Source: Hippopus hippopus
Lineage: Eukaryota > Mollusca > Bivalvia > Cardiida > Cardiidae
Assembly: GCA_946811185.2 (NCBI GenBank)
Contig: OX328102.1
Coordinates: forward strand, 12,525,194-12,589,193
Direction of reading: 5' to 3'
Length of the DNA: 64,000 bases
Of this stretch, positions 31,717 through 42,079 are shown one piece after another (position 1 is the first letter of the stretch; each line of letters starts with the position of its first letter). The translations under genes were made by a program, and so were the position numbers. Under the pieces are notes generated by a model. That model searched no databases. It saw nothing but the letters and a program-made list of their open reading frames with translations, and had not been told where the DNA came from.

Positions 31717-33693
31717 GTATGAGTTCTGTAATAATTTAAAATATTATAGTTGAAACATCTAACTCGTATTTTTGATTTTTTAATTCATTAAGTTCTTTAA
31801 AAAAAAATTATTTGTATTCTTTATTGGTTTACAATTGTAAATCTTCAAGGTGGATCAGCAAATAATGGCAAACACGTGTTTTTGACAGAGCATCAAGACG
31901 ACTATGAAAGCCACGCCTTCTTTTCAGTTGCCCCTCCCACAATGAAGTAAAAGAAAGAAAGAAGCAGGGTATTAACACTCATGTGGACGAAGCGTTTCCT
32001 ATTCATCGCAGCTTTGAAGAAACAGATTGAGATGCTGTAGTTGATTGTAGTCTCAAGAATGAGACGCAACATTGATTTTTTCATATTCGGACATTTATTG
32101 TGCACCGCACAGTCTTAAGTCCATCGTAAATTTTCCAGTAGTAAAGATAGAGTGCAGCGTAAGCGAATTTCGCTAGTAATCGAATTTCACCAACTCTGGT
32201 CTCGGGCAATATTTTCGTATCTGTGACATCATCCATTCATAAAAATGATTGACATCTTAGCAGGAAAGGTGTTTTGAACTGTCATTTGAATCTAATGACA
32301 GAAAAATACCTATCAATAGGGGAAAAGTTCATAAGCGACCTATCACATGCTTTTCCCTGCCATTTTATTATCACTTTTCAGGTGTCTCCTTTATATGCAA
32401 ATTTTAAAAGATACTTTTGGTTTAAAACTCTTTTGTGTTGTCTATTTTCGGTTTGACAGGTCATCTTCTAAACCTAAATAGCTGAAGTTTCGTATGGGGC
32501 ACCTAAAGGGAAATACATCCATATGAATGACAGAGGGGTCCTTATTTATTTTTTCCTAAGAAAATAGATTGAATCGGGTACAAAAGTCACTACAAAGACA
32601 AGAAGGTACCTTTTTCTGTGAGCTACAAAAGGTTATCTTTTTTGGATTTACAGCCTTTTTATCCCCAGCACTGTCATCCTGATTTAGATTGTAATATTTC
32701 AGTGCCACAGCAGAAATAATTACACAAAAATCACATAATTGTCGATTTTGTTTTCTGAGAGCTGCGTTTTATGTTCATAAGGTTTTCTCTTAGGAAGTAA
32801 ATGTAGACTTAATATCTAAGGGAGGCGATGAATATTGCTGAAATGATGCTGTGAATTTTTTATTTCATTTTACCCTCTCTGAGGCCTCTAATTTTTGGAA
32901 AACCAGAATTGTCGAAATTGGCTTACTCTTGTTATAGATGGCAAGTTTGTACTGTCTCATTTCTAACGATGTGTTGACAGATAAATTTAGATGTTTAAGT
33001 GGTAAAAATTATTTTTACAGAACTTTTTGGATACAAGTGCATAGATATTTAACCAGAAAGAAAATTACTATTGTTTTGTGCAATCCGCAAGAGCAGTTGC
33101 CCTTTCGTTGGCGAAATTCGATTACACCAGTATATATTGACTTTCTGTTTCGTCAGATTAATCAGTATTGCAGCGAAATGCAATTAACTTTCAGTAACAA
33201 ACATGACCAAAGACAAGTTATTAAACCTTTCATTAACTAAAAAGTAAATCTCAGAAAAAAACTGATGAAATTGATCGTGTGTGGTGGCCATTTTGTGTGT
33301 TTTCGGGAACGTAAACCACTTGAGTAACGGATGAAATGTTTTTGCTTATGTTCAGCGTTTAAATTGAAAATATTTGTATTTCAAACGATGGGTTATTCAA
33401 TACGCAAGCAACAGGCATGTTTAAATCCTAGTTTTGTGCACTATTTATGAATTTATGAGAGTTCAAACTTGCACACAAAATCTGTGCGGAGATTTCAAAT
33501 GCTTTTTTATCAATTGTCTCTGTACCCAGAGGCGACCAGTCAAAAAGTAACATCGCCTTTGGGGACAGTTATCTGTACTATATTATGTACGGTACGTTCA
33601 TCATCAAACAATGAAAAATAAAACAAAAAATAATCTGAAATGAGATACATGTGCACTGCTTTTGCAAACAATGTGAATGATGGTTCAGTTGAG

Positions 33694-33908
33694 GTCTTTA
33701 CAAAACGATAAAATTTTAGACCTGCATTTTCAGACTACAACATAAATTGTTATGTAACTGAAGAAATGAAATTTGTAGAAGGGTAGAAAACATCGTGGGA
33801 CAAGGAAAAAATGCTGGTTACCAGCATTTTCTCTTTTTCCTACAATATTTTCAAAAGGCTTCCCTCTTTCAGGGTCATTAAAAGTCGGCGTTGTGTGGTA
33901 AAGGGTTA
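33694..33908 (-). repeat. Pal-MITE (B+A)
   Basis: Core gctggttaccagcattttct; ends tgtggtaaagggttaa. Confidence 0.85.
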
Positions 33909-34125
33909 ACGACTGGTTTACAACAAAATTTGCTCCTTTTCCAAGTTATTTGTCTTCCCTCACATGAGGCCTATTCCTGTCAGATAAGTTGGCTTTAGCT
34001 GTTTGTAATTTCTGTTTGGACTAAAAAGTTAATAACAGACTGTACAGTATTGATTTGATTGAACTTACATGGCATAAATAAATACAGACATGGCCTAAAT
34101 AAATACAGGAATAGTACGAGGGTTG

Positions 34126-34590
34126 ATTAGGAAGTTTGTAGACTTTTCATATTAAGTCTACATTATAAATCACATTTATATGAAACTTACAGTAATCTAA
34201 GATAAACCTTTCGTACAAGCATGTCATCAAAGTACAACTAAATCTTTAAGTATTTGCTGAATTAACAGTGTCCAATTGTCAGTAGCAGTGTACATCTGTA
34301 TACCTGGGGCATGTAAAAATATAAAGACTTTAGAACAAGCTCTACACAGATACTACTGCATTTCCATGCCTCTTTCTTTGCATACGACTCGTGAAGTCGT
34401 CTGCTAACTGACAACAATCCTGACTTCATAATTATCTGGGAATTATGATGTTTTCTTTAAGTCCGTTTCATAAGTTACAATAATTTTCAAGGCATTACTA
34501 CCAACAGAAATTTCAAAATCATGACATGAATTTGCGATGTTGAGTTAAAAACATTTTTGTATCCTAGCAACAGTCTGCTAACTTCCAAAT
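34126..34590. mobile_element. Possible small mariner-type MITE
   Basis: Left tacgagggttgattaggaag and ggaagtttgtagact; right end cagtctgctaacttcc is roughly inverted to it. No transposase. Confidence 0.35.
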
Positions 34591-34658
34591 CTCAACATTA
34601 TGGGCATTTATTAGAATCTTCCTGGTTAAGCAGATCTATTAAGTACCCACAAGTCTGT

Positions 34659-34885
34659 TTAACCCTTTACCACACGGCAAAATTTTAGACCCATCCAAAT
34701 TGGAACCATTTGCAGAGGACATTTTCATAGTAACTCAAATTACAATTTTTCTTTGATAGGGTAAAAAACTTTGTGGGAAAAGGAGAAAATGCTGGTTACC
34801 AGCATTTTCTCCTTTTCCCACAATGTTTTCAAAAGGCTTCTTTTTCAGGGTCGTCAAAATTTGTCATTGTGTGGTAAAGGGTTAA
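34659..34885 (-). repeat. Pal-MITE (B+A), near consensus
   Basis: TTAA at both ends and a perfect hairpin core from about 34770 to 34830. Confidence 0.9.
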
Positions 34886-35490
34886 AAGTGGTAGAGTCAT
34901 GTATTTTTGTCTAGGATATTGAATCAAAAGTGCACCTATGTATTTTTCGCACAAATGGATGATACTATCGATCCTCAGAAACAAGTAACACTTCCTTTGG
35001 ATAGTATTAGTAAAGAGAAAAAATTGGATCTGTGAACTGTTATGGTGATATAATTAAAATTGTGTTGACACGGCATTACACACCAAACAAGCAAACAAAG
35101 GCAGGAAATTTAAAGCTGTGAAAGTGTAGCTGTTTCCACTTTCAAAATTATTGTAGGAAAATAAGAAATCGCTCCTAATGAGCAATTTCTCCTTTTATCT
35201 ATATGTTTGTTGAGCTTTTATCCTATTCTTTTCCTTGAAAAATTAACTTCCAAAGTGACCTTTATCATTGTTTTTCTGATGAAATAAGCACTGATAGGTA
35301 CCATTTTTATTTTTTCATTGAAATGATGTATATTTGTATATTCTTCCGGAAATTTTCCTGTTTAACTGACTATTAAAGAAAAGGGTATTAAAGACTTTTC
35401 ATCTGCTTGTCATTGCGCAACATTTCCGCACATGTCTCTCCGCTTTCCTGTTTTCCTTGCACACAATTTCATTTGATCGTAGTACTTCTG
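34886..35490. other. AT-rich DNA with a degenerate hairpin
   Basis: No gene. An eroded Pal-MITE hairpin (gaaatcgctcctaatgagca) spans about 35100-35225. Confidence 0.5.
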
Positions 35491-35499
35491 CTGACACCA

Positions 35500-35619
35500 A
35501 GCCTTTCCTCCTTTTCCGACAGTGTTTTCTACCCTTTCTATCATTTGAACCACATATTATTTGTTTGCAAATGTTTTCATTGTAAAGAATCTATAATTTT
35601 GTTGTCTGGTAAAGTTAAC
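35500..35619 (+). repeat. Pal-MITE right half (B)
   Basis: Starts within the hairpin (tttcctccttttccgacag) and ends gtctggtaaagttaac. Confidence 0.7.
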
Positions 35620-35718
35620 ATAGATTTTAATAAAGGTATGGTGATGTTTAGGATAATCAAGCACCTCAACTTAATCTAGATACCTGGCAAGAAAACATGA
35701 CATGTGGATATGTATTAA

Positions 35719-35990
35719 TATATGGCTTGCAACATGCGAAAGGGGGCATTTGGACATTTGTGTAAAGTGTCGTCTCGGATCAGCCTGCGCAGTCCGCGCA
35801 GGCTAATCCGAAACAACCCTTCCGTTTTTATGTAATTTTCTGTTTCACACAAGTATACTGTAGGACAAAATCTAATGTAGTTGTAAAGTGCTGTCTCGGA
35901 TTAGCCTGCGCAGACTGCGCAGGCTGATCCGAGACGACACTTTACACAAATGTCTGAATGCCCCTTTTCGCATGTTGCAAGCCATATGTG
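35719..35990. mobile_element. MITE with long inverted ends (ATATGGCTTGC)
   Basis: About 90 bp at each end are near-perfect inverted repeats: atatggcttgcaacatgcga on the left, tcgcatgttgcaagccatat on the right, each including ggatcagcctgcgcag. Central spacer about 80 bp. Single copy here. Confidence 0.8.
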
Positions 35991-36271
35991 AGCCATGGTA
36001 TGGTAAAAGGGGTTTTCATGCATCTCTGTGATGCATTGTACCAAGCACGTCACCACATCATTATGGATACACATCATTATGGATCTATAAAATCCATGTC
36101 GTCTTAGAAGAACAGACTGAATCACGAGGTAGATTAGTCTTTCTACATGCAGGAAACTTACTAATAGCAGAAAGTTTTAACCCATATCAGCCTGTGCTGA
36201 CTGTGTAGACTGATGTGGGTTGATAGTTTTTGCAGATGAATTAAGCCCCCCTTTTCACAGAGTATGACTCA
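35990..36271 (+). repeat. GAGCC-MITE, full copy
   Basis: Ends gagccatggtatgg and agagtatgactc; abuts the MITE at 35719-35990. Confidence 0.75.
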
Positions 36272-36367
36272 ATGTTTTTTTAACCCTGTCTTATTCTTTT
36301 CAGATACATTCCATGCTTGCATGGTTACCATGTTGGATTTTTTACCCTGGAGTGTTTAATAGATAAA

Positions 36368-37440
36368 ATGGTTTTGACTCTACACCATACAAGAACTTAA
36401 GTTTGGCTCAAGTAATGGTGTTTGAAAGCGTAGATACATTGTGGGGAGAGGAGAAAATGCTGGTCACCACACTTTTTCCTTTTTATACGCCCGTCGAAGA
36501 CAGGACGTATTATGGGATCACCCATGGCGTACGGGCGTGCGGGCGTCCGTCAGGGTGGGTGGGTGGGCGGCGTCCAGTTCTTTGTCCGGAGCATAACTTT
36601 GTCATCTCCAGTCTGATTGACTTGAAACTTGGCATGTTTGTTTGTTGCAATAATACGGAGTGCAGTGTGAAAGAACCATAACTCTACCTGGTGCTGTCTT
36701 TGAGTTATTTCCCTTTGATCATCATTTTTACAGCATTTTCTGCTTGGCCGGAGCATAACATTGTCATCTCCAGTCCGATTGACTTGAAACTTGGTATTTG
36801 TGTTTGTTGCAATAATACGGAGTGCAGTGCAAAAGAACCATAACTCTACCTCGTGCTGTCTTTGAGTTATTTCCCTTTGATTGTCATTTTTACAGCATTT
36901 TCTGCTTGTCAGGAATATAACTTTGTCATCTCTAGTCTGAACATCTTCAAATTTGGTATGCATGATTGTTGAAAATTTACGGAGTGCAGTGCACAAGGAC
37001 CATAACTCTTCCTAGCACGAATTTTGAGTTATTTCCCTTTGATCGTCATTTTTTACAGCATTTAGTGCTTGTCCGGAATATAACTTTGTCATCTCAAGTC
37101 AGAGTGACTTCAAACTTGGTATGCATGTTTGTTGCAATATTACGGAGTACAGTGCGCAAGAACAATAACTCTACCTAGTGCGGATTTTGAGTAATTCCAC
37201 TTTGATCTTCATTTTTACAGTATTTCTTGCTGTCTGGAATGGAACTTTGTCACCTCAAGTCAAATTGACTTGAGACTTTGGTAAACATGTTTGTTGCATT
37301 ACCTGCCCTTTACGATTATTATACCTCCTCGACAACTGGTGGTGGGAAAGGCGTATCTTGCGACAATTTGCCGCTCTTGTTTAACAATGTGTTAAAGTGT
37401 TCTTGAGGGTTGTGAACTTGAATATGTCTGTTTGTTTTTA
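36368..37440. repeat. Pal-MITE split by HINE-like element C
   Basis: Left half 36368-36483 (to ctttttccttttt) and right half 37382-37440 (aacaatgtgttaaagtgttc) form one copy interrupted in the palindrome. Confidence 0.7.
36484..37381. mobile_element. HINE-like element C, copy 1
   Basis: Starts tatacgcccgtcgaagacag and ends gggaaaggcgtatcttgcga then ccgctcttgtt. Inside are about five units of about 162 bp with gtccggagcataactttgtc, acttgaaacttggca and tttgagttatttccctttga. Confidence 0.75.
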
Positions 37441-37650
37441 ACCCTCTAACACACAGTCTCGATTTTTAACAGCTCCAAGAAAAGAGGCTTTGGAAAACAC
37501 TGCAAATGATTGTTACTATCATTTTCTCCTCTCCCCACAATGTTTTCTGCTATTTTGAGGACAAATTCCACTGTTTTAGCCAGATTTTATATGTCATATG
37601 CAAATACTTTCAATTGGTCATCTAAATTTTGTTTGTGTGATAAAGAGTTC
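37438..37650 (+). repeat. Pal-MITE (A+B), shortened core
   Basis: Arm A from ttaaccctctaacacacagt; one hairpin arm shortened; arm B ends gtgataaagagtt. Confidence 0.75.
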
Positions 37651-37679
37651 AGAGGACCTTTTTTGCACATATAACATTT

Positions 37680-37835
37680 CAGCCATGCTCTGTGAAAAAG
37701 AGGGCTTAGTGCATCTGCAAAAAGTATTGACCCAGGTCAGCCTGCGCAGTCCACCCAGGCTGACCTTGGCCAAAACTGTTTGGTATTTGTCAATTTGCTG
37801 CATGTCAAAGGGTCAGTCTACCTCATAATTTAGAC
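37680..37835 (+). repeat. GAGCC-MITE, internally deleted
   Basis: Terminus agccatgctctgtgaaaaag passes directly to gcatctgcaaaaagtattg and the inner palindrome; about half the element is missing. Confidence 0.7.
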
Positions 37836-37891
37836 TGTTGTTAGACAATATGAATACGATGGATCGATAATACTGTGATGACCTTCTTTGT

Positions 37892-38120
37892 TTAACTCTT
37901 TACCACACAATCCCGAATTTTAACGACCCTGAGAAAGAAGCCTATAGAAAACATTGTGGGAAAAGGAAAAAATGCTGGTAACCAGCATTTTCTCCATTTC
38001 CCACCATGTTTTCTACCCTTCTCAAACTAAATTTCAATTTTTCCATAACATTTATTTTGTTGTCTGCAAATGCTTTCAATTTAGACCAGTGTATAATTTT
38101 GTTGTTTGGTAAAGAGTTAA
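37892..38120 (+). repeat. Pal-MITE (A+B), near consensus
   Basis: TTAA at both ends, clean core, intact arm B; followed directly by a GAGCC-MITE end fragment (38121-38167). Confidence 0.9.
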
Positions 38121-38171
38121 TGGATCATGGACAGGCCTTAAGCCCCCTTTTGCCAGAGTATGGCTCAATAA

Positions 38172-38240
38172 TTTTAGGCAGATCTGTAATGAAGATCAGG
38201 CTGTATATACATTGTAGTCTGATCTTTATCAAAACTAGCC
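38172..38240. repeat. GTAGATC palindrome, eroded
   Basis: Gatctgtaatgaagatcagg and its rough inverse ctgatctttatcaaaac. Confidence 0.45.
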
Positions 38241-38319
38241 TAAAAAGTACCTTAATTTTGCTTTGAAGACACTGTACCTAGATTCATTCTTTTCTTAACA
38301 GCTGAGCCCGTATCATCAT

Positions 38320-38485
38320 GGTTTATAATGTGAGAAACCAGTCAGTGGCTTGGAATGAATATTGTGCAAAGTCCTGGTTAAAGAAACTCCAGGAAAGCAT
38401 GGATAGGTGCACTGGATGCAACTATATTCGTGAAATAATCTTGAAAGTGGTATTAAATACAGTAAAAAGCAAACAAACTACATGT
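38320..38485 (+). repeat. SINE 3' fragment
   Basis: Shares attgtgcaaagtcctggtta and gaaactccaggaaagcatgg with 58290-58440 and 57340-57445. A short frame here begins MVYNVRNQSV, but the repeat explains it. Confidence 0.6.
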
Positions 38486-38505
38486 AATAATTTGTGCTCG
38501 CTTTC

Positions 38506-38990
38506 TTAACTCCTTTTCAAAGGACAAAATTATACACTGGTTCAAATTGAAAGCATTCGCAGACGACAATGTAAATGTGACATAAAAACTGAAATTTCTC
38601 TTTGAAAGAGTAGAAAACATTGTGGAAAACAGAGAAAATGCTGGTCTCCAAGTTTTCTTCCTTTGGGTCATTAAAGCTTGGGATTGTGTGGTAAAGGAGT
38701 AAGAGTGAACTGGTATGTCAAAGGTGAACCATTACAGTTTAAAATGGATAAAGTTGACATTAAGTGGTTTTTTTTCCCCACTATACCTGTTTACTGGAAG
38801 ATAACATTTTAGGTTTATCCACAACCAAAGCATTTGTAGAAGATAAAGTAAATGTGAGCCAAGTGATGGGTTTTGTCTCACAAATGGCATTTTTTAACCA
38901 TCACATTCCCCTTTTCCCTCAATGTTTTCAAAATCCTTCTGCTTCAGAGTTGTTAAAATAGGGAATTGTTTTGTAAGGGGTCAAAGGAGA
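38506..38990 (-). repeat. Two Pal-MITEs (B+A), eroded
   Basis: 38506-38701 with a shortened core, and 38783-38990 with a missing left hairpin arm. Confidence 0.7.
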
Positions 38991-39055
38991 TGTCTTGACT
39001 TTTGAGAAATCTTTGTATTGCAGTCTTATACGGTCTTGTTACAATATTTGTTCAT

Positions 39056-39236
39056 GAGCCATGCTTTGGCAAAAGGTGGCACAATGTTTCTCCGTGATAC
39101 ATGATACATAGCAAGTCATGACATAATTATGAATCCATAATAGCCACTTTTCTAAATAATTGACTTAATCACAAGGTGCATTGGTCCTTGGACATACAAA
39201 AAATTGACCTATAGCGAAGAGTTTCGGCCCAGGTCA
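39056..39236 (+). repeat. GAGCC-MITE, 5' two-thirds
   Basis: Starts gagccatgctttggcaaaag and breaks off inside the inner palindrome (ttcggcccaggtca). Confidence 0.7.
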
Positions 39237-39261
39237 TGTATAAAGTTCATATGACTAGCCA

Positions 39262-39466
39262 TTAACCCTTTACCACACAATCCAAGAGTTTAAACAACTG
39301 AAGAATGAACCTGTTAAAAACTTTGTTGGTAACCAGCATTTTCTCCTTTTTCCCAAAGTTTTCTTCCCTTTTAGAAGACACAAATGACACCATTTTAGCC
39401 ACATTTAATTCTGTTGTCTGCAAATTCTTCCAATTTTGACCAGTCTTGAACTTTATTAAGAGTTAA
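39262..39466 (+). repeat. Pal-MITE (A+B), half hairpin deleted
   Basis: TTAA at both ends; left hairpin arm missing (ctttgttggtaaccagcatt). Confidence 0.75.
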
Positions 39467-39501
39467 CGGGCAGCAGCTGGCTCAAGGTCTACGGCCCCTA
39501 A

Positions 39502-39700
39502 CTCTCATATTAAAAGATGGAAGTTGCGGAGATTGGCCAAATAACCTTTACGAAAATGTCGATGTTACACGATATTTACAGATGAGTCAGTGAGTCTACA
39601 GCTCCAAACTCTCATATTAAAAGACGGAAGCTGCTGAGATTGGCCAAATAGCTTTTACGAAAACGTCGATGTTACATGATATTTACCAGTGAGTTAGGGG
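39502..39700 (+). repeat. Direct duplication, 107 bp period
   Basis: Ctctcatattaaaaga recurs at 39502 and 39609, with gagattggccaaata and gtcgatgttaca following in both copies. No coding frame is shared. Confidence 0.75.
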
Positions 39701-39715
39701 TCGTAATCCTAAATT

Positions 39716-39895
39716 TGCTCTTGTGGACAGATCAGATCAAGATCAGACCACACAGAGGATGAACTGGTATATCAAGGATGAACCTTTACAAGGCAAAATA
39801 GAAAATATATGTGCAAAGTAGAGGACGGTGTAGTTTAAATTCTAGATCAGACTGCGTATTGTGCTCTGTCTTATCTTGATATACACTGTCCACAA
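39716..39895. repeat. GTAGATC palindrome with insert
   Basis: Halves gatcagatcaagatcagacc and ttatcttgatatacactgtc are separated by about 120 bp. Confidence 0.55.
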
Positions 39896-39969
39896 AGGAA
39901 GCTTTAACTTTCACGGGGTTGTATGTAAAATAATAGATGTTTTAACTTTGTGATTGCTAAGGCCAGAGT

Positions 39970-40425
39970 TTCATAACTCTGTACCAAAGGCCAAATATTA
40001 GACTGGTCCAAATTGAAAGCCTTAAATTACGGACAAGAAAATAAATGTGATTCACAAATTAAAATTTGACTTTTGAAGGGTAGAAAACACTGAGGGAAAA
40101 AGCCAGCCAGATTGCCCTATGGTTAGGGCATCTGATTCATGACCTGGTGGTCGCTGGTTTGATACCCAACTGAGGCAAACTTTCTTTCCTGCGACTTTTT
40201 GCCTCTCACCTCAGGTGCATTAGTGAGAAAAGTAGTCAGTGGCTTGAAAGTTGTGTCAGTACTGGTGTCTGAGAGCCAGGAAACATGTGTGTAGATGAAC
40301 TGACTGTAGGGATATCACCTAAGCTGTTGAAATGGCATTAAACTCCAATATATTACAATATCCCAATATTTTCAAAGCCTGCTTTCTGAAGGGTGTTAAA
40401 AAAGGATTGCGTAGTAAAAGGTTAA
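39970..40425 (-). repeat. Pal-MITE split by a SINE
   Basis: Left half 39970-40104 (B arm) and right half about 40360-40425 (ending agtaaaaggttaa) flank the SINE. Confidence 0.7.
40105..40360 (+). mobile_element. tRNA-derived SINE
   Basis: A-box-like ctatggttagggcatc and B-box-like gctggtttgatacccaac lie 30-35 bp apart, followed by a non-tRNA body. Inserted inside a Pal-MITE. Confidence 0.7.
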
Positions 40426-40478
40426 ATACTGGACAGTAAACATCTTTAGTTAAACTGTATTTTCTTTGTAGTCTGATG

Positions 40479-40704
40479 TTAAGCCATTACCATGCAGTAT
40501 CAAATTTCAAAGAACTTTGAGGGAAGACTCTTGAAAACATTGTGGAAAAGGAGAAAAGGTTAACCAGCAGTTAGTCCTTCTCCCACATTGTTCTCTAGCC
40601 CATCAAAGGCAGGTCCATGAATTTGAGAAGAAACTAATTTGTTGATTGCAAATACTTTCAACTGGGGGCAGATGGCTTAAATTTTCTCGTTTGGTGAAGG
40701 GTCA
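40479..40704 (+). repeat. Pal-MITE (A+B)
   Basis: Ttaagccattaccatgcagt to cgtttggtgaagggtcaa; core eroded. Confidence 0.75.
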
Positions 40705-40775
40705 AGCTGTACTGTCTGCAAAATGTGCTTAATTTATGCTTGGCATATTCTGTGACAATTTAACTTTTATGTGTT

Positions 40776-41015
40776 GGCCCCGTTACCAAACTGTCATGTT
40801 CATGGTTGTGAGATAGAGCGTTGGCCTCATAACCAAGTACCAAGTCCCAAGTACAAATTCCTGGAGTAGGTGTCAACTTTGGGACTGTTCATAGATGCAA
40901 ACATTCCATACGAGTACTTGTGTAGTTTCAGGAATCAGAATTGAGAGAAATCACCTGTAATATAAGTTGCAAGAACTTGTTTCTCAACCGATGTAAAATA
41001 AATATGTTTAAACTA
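40776..41015 (+). mobile_element. tRNA-derived SINE
   Basis: A-box-like gttgtgagatagagcgttgg, B region aagtacaaattcctgg (decayed), tail ttgtttctcaaccgatgtaa. Same family as 63405-63634. Confidence 0.65.
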
Positions 41016-41039
41016 ATACATGACATTTGTGTATGTAGG

Positions 41040-41215
41040 ACCTTTAGGAAGAAGGTGCATGAAATGGCTGTGAGGAACGGGATAACGGGATAAAGTGCTG
41101 ATAACGATTGCCAACTCCTTTTCAAGCAGCATTCTTTATCCCTTTAAAGAAAAATCTGATCACTTCAGAACATTTAATTGTCTTCTGTATGCTTTGTCTG
41201 ACATTTTATTTATGT
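41040..41215 (+). repeat. Degenerate Pal-MITE (A+B)
   Basis: Cctttaggaagaaggtgcat, an eroded hairpin and an arm B remnant to tttatgtgagg. Confidence 0.5.
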
Positions 41216-41289
41216 GAGGAATTGTTTGCCCTGTGATTCACAGTTGTTCACCCCAGATTTAAAGTCATGTCTCTGCATACTCATGTCAC

Positions 41290-41512
41290 TTGACTCTTTA
41301 CCATAACAATCCAGAGTTTTTAACAACCTTAAGGAAGAAACTTTTTGAAAACATTGTGGGAAAAGGAGAAAATGCAGCATTTTCTCTTTTTTCCACAATG
41401 TTTTCTACTTATTCAAACATAATTTCTATCATTTGAGCCACATTGAAATTTTTGTCTGCAAATGCTTCAAATTTGGACAAATCTAAGATTTTGTTGTGTG
41501 GTAAAGAGTTAA
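41290..41512 (+). repeat. Pal-MITE (A+B)
   Basis: Core lacks the central ctggtaacc (gaaaatgcagcattttc). It shares TTAA 41509-41512 with the next copy. Confidence 0.85.
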
Positions 41513-42066
41513 CTCTTTGCCACACAACAAAATTGTAGACTTGTCCAAATTGAGACGGATCTAGGCATACCAGAAAGGTTGTCGATCAATTCAGGGACAT
41601 TGCTTTTCTGAAGGAAATTGGACCTTACACAAAATTGTGATATATTTTTTTTTTCAAACCTTTTTGTCATATTTTGACTATTTTATTTTTATCACTATAT
41701 ATCTATTTTATTTATTTTCCATCATTGTATCATTTCATTACCTATCTCTTATCATAATTATACTCATGACTCACATTCTTACATTCTGTTCTGTCCTTTC
41801 ATTGCTTCTTTATTGCGCGCTAAATGACCGTAGATGTCGATGCGCCATAAAACACCATACATTCATTCATTGTCCAAATTGAAAGCATTTGCAGACGGCA
41901 AAATAAACTTGACTCAAAATTTGAAACTTGACTTTAGAAGAGTAGAAAACATTGTGGGAAAAGGAGAAAATCCTGGTTACCAGCATTTTCTCCTTTTCCC
42001 ACAATGTTTTCAGAAGGCTTCTTCCTCTGGGTTGTAAAAACCAGGGATTGTTTGGTAAAGGGCGAA
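41509..42066 (-). repeat. Pal-MITE (B+A) split by a retroelement
   Basis: The B arm begins at 41509 and resumes after 41870 at ttgtccaaattga; the rest runs to 42066 with a near-perfect hairpin. Confidence 0.85.
41554..41869 (+). mobile_element. LINE/SINE 3' fragment with 13 bp target duplication
   Basis: The tail reads tgtcgatgcgccataaaaca then (attc)n. Ttgtccaaattga flanks it at 41541-41553 and 41870-41882. T-rich body without coding capacity; 5'-truncated. Confidence 0.8.
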
Positions 42067-42079
42067 CAAGTGGCAAATT

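Larger units (their letters stand above)
31330..33690. other. Repeat-poor island
   Basis: About 2.3 kb with no copy of any repeat family seen elsewhere in the window. It holds the possible APEH promoter and first exon. A 100-codon frame at 32938-33240 (begins MASLYCLISNDVLTDKFRCL) is unrecognised and may be chance. Confidence 0.5.

Noticed and set aside
32938..33240. 100-codon ORF as a gene
   Set aside because: No recognisable domain, no splice or promoter context; kept only as a note in the repeat-poor island.
38318..38509. Possible exon with acceptor ttcttaacag and ATG at 38318
   Set aside because: Its body matches SINE pieces at 57310 and 58290; phase does not link to APEH.
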